This document shows positions 61,794 to 64,000 of a stretch of 64,000 bases of DNA, in pieces (position 1 is the first letter of the stretch; each line of letters starts with the position of its first letter). The position numbers were made by a program, and so were the translations under genes. The notes beneath the pieces are model-generated. The model did no database searches. It was not told the origin of the DNA and was given only the letters and a program-made list of their open reading frames with translations. The DNA comes from Botrimarina mediterranea (GTDB taxonomy: Bacteria > Planctomycetota > Planctomycetia > Pirellulales > Lacipirellulaceae): the NCBI RefSeq assembly GCF_007753265.1, contig NZ_CP036349.1, positions 2,637,363 through 2,701,362 on the forward strand, given 5' to 3'.

Positions 61794-63443
61794 TCAGTAA
61801 CGCGTCGCTGCGTGGCGGCGGCGCCAATCGATCAATTTCAGAGTGAAAAGCATCACTGCGCTGGACGGCTCGGGCACGGCTTTCGCCGATGTCGTGGCGG
61901 CGTAGGCGTCGCGCCAGACGGTGTAATCGGCGGCGTCCACGGCGCCGTCGCCATTGCCATCGGCCGTTGTGTCGACGGAACCATACCGCGCCAGCCAATG
62001 TGAATAATCGGCGAGGTCCACGTCGCCATCGGCGTCGTAGTCGCCCGCAAGCGGCGGAGTGGCGATTTCGTAGCGATACGCGTTCCCCAGCGCGCCGGTC
62101 GCGGCGGCGTCGGGCACGTAGTCGGGACCGGCGGCGTCGTTGGTCTGCACGAGGAAGTCAAACCCCTCAGCGCCACCAACGGCCGCCAACGGCAGCGACC
62201 ATTCGATGTCGTCTGTCGTCGTGGCGTCGGCGGGGATGTCTTGCAAGAAGTTCCAAGAGAACGTCCCCTGCGTCTTTCCCTGGAACCCGTAGAGCCGGTT
62301 GTTGAGCACGAGATAGTCGGCGCCGATCGCAAACGCGCCGCCATCGCCGTAGTAGCCGGTGCCGCGATCACCGTCCGTATCAAGATAAATCCGATGCGCC
62401 GAGCCGAGTGCGGCAGGTTGACCGTTGCCGGCGTTGAACGTGAGCCTGATGAAGAGATCGTCGGTGTCATTGGCGATCGTTACTGAGTCGATGTCGAGCG
62501 CCGCCGGCGTGTCGCCGGCCGGGTCGGCGTCGAAAGCCGCGACGCCCGCCCAGCCGTCGCGCGGCGCATCGATGACAATGGCGCCATCCGCCACGAAGTT
62601 GCTCAGCGTTTGCAGCGGGCCTTCGACACGGTTATTCACCGCAGCGACTTTGGCGACGAATTGGTCCCAGTAAGTCGGCAACCGGTCCCACGGGTTACCG
62701 AGCACGTCATCGGTGAAGTAGACGCCGCCGACATTCCGCTCGACCGCCAGATCGACGTAGCTCGCCGCCGTGTCGCCCGAGGCGAGCGTGTGCAGCAGAT
62801 TCACAAACCGCGTGCTGTCGTAGTCGGCGTTCCAGGCCGAAGGCGTATGGCCAGGGTAGGTCGAGCCGAAGTTCTCCCACACCATCAGCCGGTCCGCCGT
62901 GGGGCGGGTGAGGTAAGCCTCGACGGTGGTTGTGCCCGGGTTGCCCATCACCTCCCACTCGGGGTTGATCCCCTTCACGTGTTCATAGATCGCGTTGTAG
63001 TAATCCAGCACGGCCGGGTCGCTGGTGTTGGTGAACTCATCAACGAAGATGCCCTCGATCGGGTACCACTGGGCGTAGCGGTCGATATCGGTGAGCACTT
63101 GATTCAGCGGACGCGCGCCGTAGCTGCTGTAGACATAGCCGATCAGGTTGCCGCCCGCCGTCGTGAACGCATCCGTGACGGCGTCATAGTTGGCGTCCCG
63201 GTTGGCGCCGGGGCCGTTGCCGGGATTCATGATCGCGGTGATCGGCGCTTGGTCTAGAGCCGCCGTCATGCGCCCCCAATCGCTCCCCGGCGAGGGGTAA
63301 AAGTAGGCGGGGACGATAATCTCCAGCGCGAAGGCCGCGCCCGCTGACGCGCCCACCAAGGGCAGGATGGCCAGCAGCGTCAGCAGGCGGGCGATCGCTC
63401 CACCCCAGGATCGGTAGCTCGGAATTAGCGGTCTTGGCGTCAC
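61794..63443 (-). CDS. Spherulation-specific family 4 (GH135-like) protein with dockerin-like repeats and PEP-CTERM
   Basis: 549 residues from GTG 63443, with AAGGGA close upstream. Signal peptide to about residue 40. The N-terminal domain (IIVPAYFYPSPGSDW, ITAIMNPGNGPG, LIGYVYSSYGARPL, GIFVDEFTNT) matches the Spherulin4/GH135 family, whose fungal member Sph3 cleaves galactosaminogalactan. A second beta-rich domain (about 280-455) resembles a sugar-binding DOMON/CBM9-like fold. Dockerin-like loops (GDYDADGDVDLADYSHWLARYG, GNGDGAVDAADYTVWRD) precede VPEPSSAVMLFTLKLIDWRRR. Likely an exported hydrolase of amino-sugar polymers. Confidence 0.8.
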   Translation of the reverse strand: MTPRPLIPSYRSWGGAIARLLTLLAILPLVGASAGAAFALEIIVPAYFYPSPGSDWGRMTAALDQAPITAIMNPGNGPGANRDANYDAVTDAFTTAGGNLIGYVYSSYGARPLNQVLTDIDRYAQWYPIEGIFVDEFTNTSDPAVLDYYNAIYEHVKGINPEWEVMGNPGTTTVEAYLTRPTADRLMVWENFGSTYPGHTPSAWNADYDSTRFVNLLHTLASGDTAASYVDLAVERNVGGVYFTDDVLGNPWDRLPTYWDQFVAKVAAVNNRVEGPLQTLSNFVADGAIVIDAPRDGWAGVAAFDADPAGDTPAALDIDSVTIANDTDDLFIRLTFNAGNGQPAALGSAHRIYLDTDGDRGTGYYGDGGAFAIGADYLVLNNRLYGFQGKTQGTFSWNFLQDIPADATTTDDIEWSLPLAAVGGAEGFDFLVQTNDAAGPDYVPDAAATGALGNAYRYEIATPPLAGDYDADGDVDLADYSHWLARYGSVDTTADGNGDGAVDAADYTVWRDAYAATTSAKAVPEPSSAVMLFTLKLIDWRRRHAATRY

Positions 63444-63451
63444 GGGTCCCT

Positions 63452-64000
63452 TCAGCGTCCGTTGGAAGAGCGACGCGCCAGCGCGCCCAGGGCAAACGCC
63501 GCCAGCAACAAGGCGGTTGGCTCGGGCACGCTCACGGCAGCGGGGGTCCCAGGAGCGCCGTAGTTGTTCGCCCAGATCGTGTAGTCGGCTTGGTTGATCT
63601 CGTCGTCGCCGTTGCCGTCCGCGGGGAGATCCGGGCCGATGTCGTTGAGGCTGTCACGCCAAACGGTGTAGTCGGCGGCGTTGACCAAGCCGTCGCTGTT
63701 GTAGTCGCCGGCGACTTCTGGGGCTGCGGCGAGCGTGTAAGAGATGACCTCGGTCACGTCCCCTTCGCCCTGATCGTTCCAGACCATGAGGTTGAACGAA
63801 TCACTGGTGAAGACCGGTGTGCCCGGCGCCTCGGGTCCAATCGCCAAGCTGAGCGGGATCGACCATTCCATCTGCGTGCCAACAGGGGGCCCCGTGACGT
63901 AGTAAGGGAACGTCAGACCGAGGCCGATGAAGTCGCCTTCATAGTCAACGACGCCTTCCACACCGGTGTTGAACGTGCCGGTGGCTTGCTCGTAGGGGTA
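63452..64000 (-). CDS. PEP-CTERM/dockerin-like protein, N terminus outside the window
   Basis: The frame is open through 64000, so the start is not visible; GTG 63961 is not a true start. About 182 residues remain: a beta-rich segment (FIGLGLTFPYYVTGPPVGTQMEWSIPL), dockerin-like loops (GDYNSDGLVNAADYTVWRDSLN, GNGDDEINQADYTIWANNYG) and VPEPTALLLAAFALGALARR. The neighbouring downstream gene carries the same C-terminal type. The function cannot be judged from this part. Confidence 0.8.
   Translation of the reverse strand, partial: YPYEQATGTFNTGVEGVVDYEGDFIGLGLTFPYYVTGPPVGTQMEWSIPLSLAIGPEAPGTPVFTSDSFNLMVWNDQGEGDVTEVISYTLAAAPEVAGDYNSDGLVNAADYTVWRDSLNDIGPDLPADGNGDDEINQADYTIWANNYGAPGTPAAVSVPEPTALLLAAFALGALARRSSNGR

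Overview
The window reads as chromosome of a marine- or biofilm-type planctomycete (Planctomycetota, probably Pirellulales; genus not determinable by eye). Indicators are high GC, DUF1559 pseudopilin-like proteins, many proteins ending in PEP-CTERM signals with dockerin-like EF-hand repeats, DUF1553/DUF1549 plus DUF1501 'planctomycete cytochrome' operons, several secreted sulfatases, an ECF sigma factor paired with a FecR/LamG anti-sigma-like protein, and Tat-exported Gfo/Idh/MocA and sugar-isomerase proteins.

Layout. 1-1682: C-terminal part of a GH115 glucuronidase. 1717-8379: a lipid-modification cluster (DUF4345, a coclaurine-NMT-like methyltransferase, DUF1295, a fatty acid desaturase, an FAD oxidoreductase, DUF1365 and a cyclopropane-synthase-type methyltransferase); the last four genes touch or overlap. 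8589-14396: a winged-helix regulator, ABC exporter, HlyD adaptor and TolC lipoprotein, a type-I-secretion-like set whose ABC ATPase has lost most catalytic motifs. 14393-20354 (minus): MFS permease, GH71/99-like protein, DUF1559 protein and two tandem paralogous PEP-CTERM proteins, facing a GntR/LacI-type regulator (20836-21921) with a palindromic site between. 21953-28513: sugar porter, GH32 fructan hydrolase and GH78 rhamnosidase. 28639-31131: DUF1559 plus LamG/PEP-CTERM. 31727-36410: two sulfatases and a GH76-like protein. 37017-41144 (minus): ECF sigma factor, FecR/LamG, sulfatase. 41617-47905: dockerin/PEP-CTERM sulfatase and three copies of one surface module, two of them fused into a single 1010-residue protein. 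48018-52074: DUF4965/glutaminase-like protein and a purine permease. 52124-53108: a complete insertion sequence with 36-bp terminal inverted repeats. 53180-57879: DUF1501/DUF1553 pair. 58228-61779: SUMF1-fold protein, Gfo/Idh/MocA oxidoreductase and sugar isomerase. 61794-64000: two dockerin/PEP-CTERM proteins, the last cut by the window end.

Taken together the window is mostly machinery for finding, binding, desulfating and degrading complex extracellular polysaccharides (glucuronoxylan, fructan, rhamnosides, mannan, sulfated glycans), with regulators next to the loci. Large inverted repeats lie 3' of genes in several intergenic gaps and look like dispersed palindromic elements or bidirectional terminators. 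No tRNA, rRNA or CRISPR array was seen.
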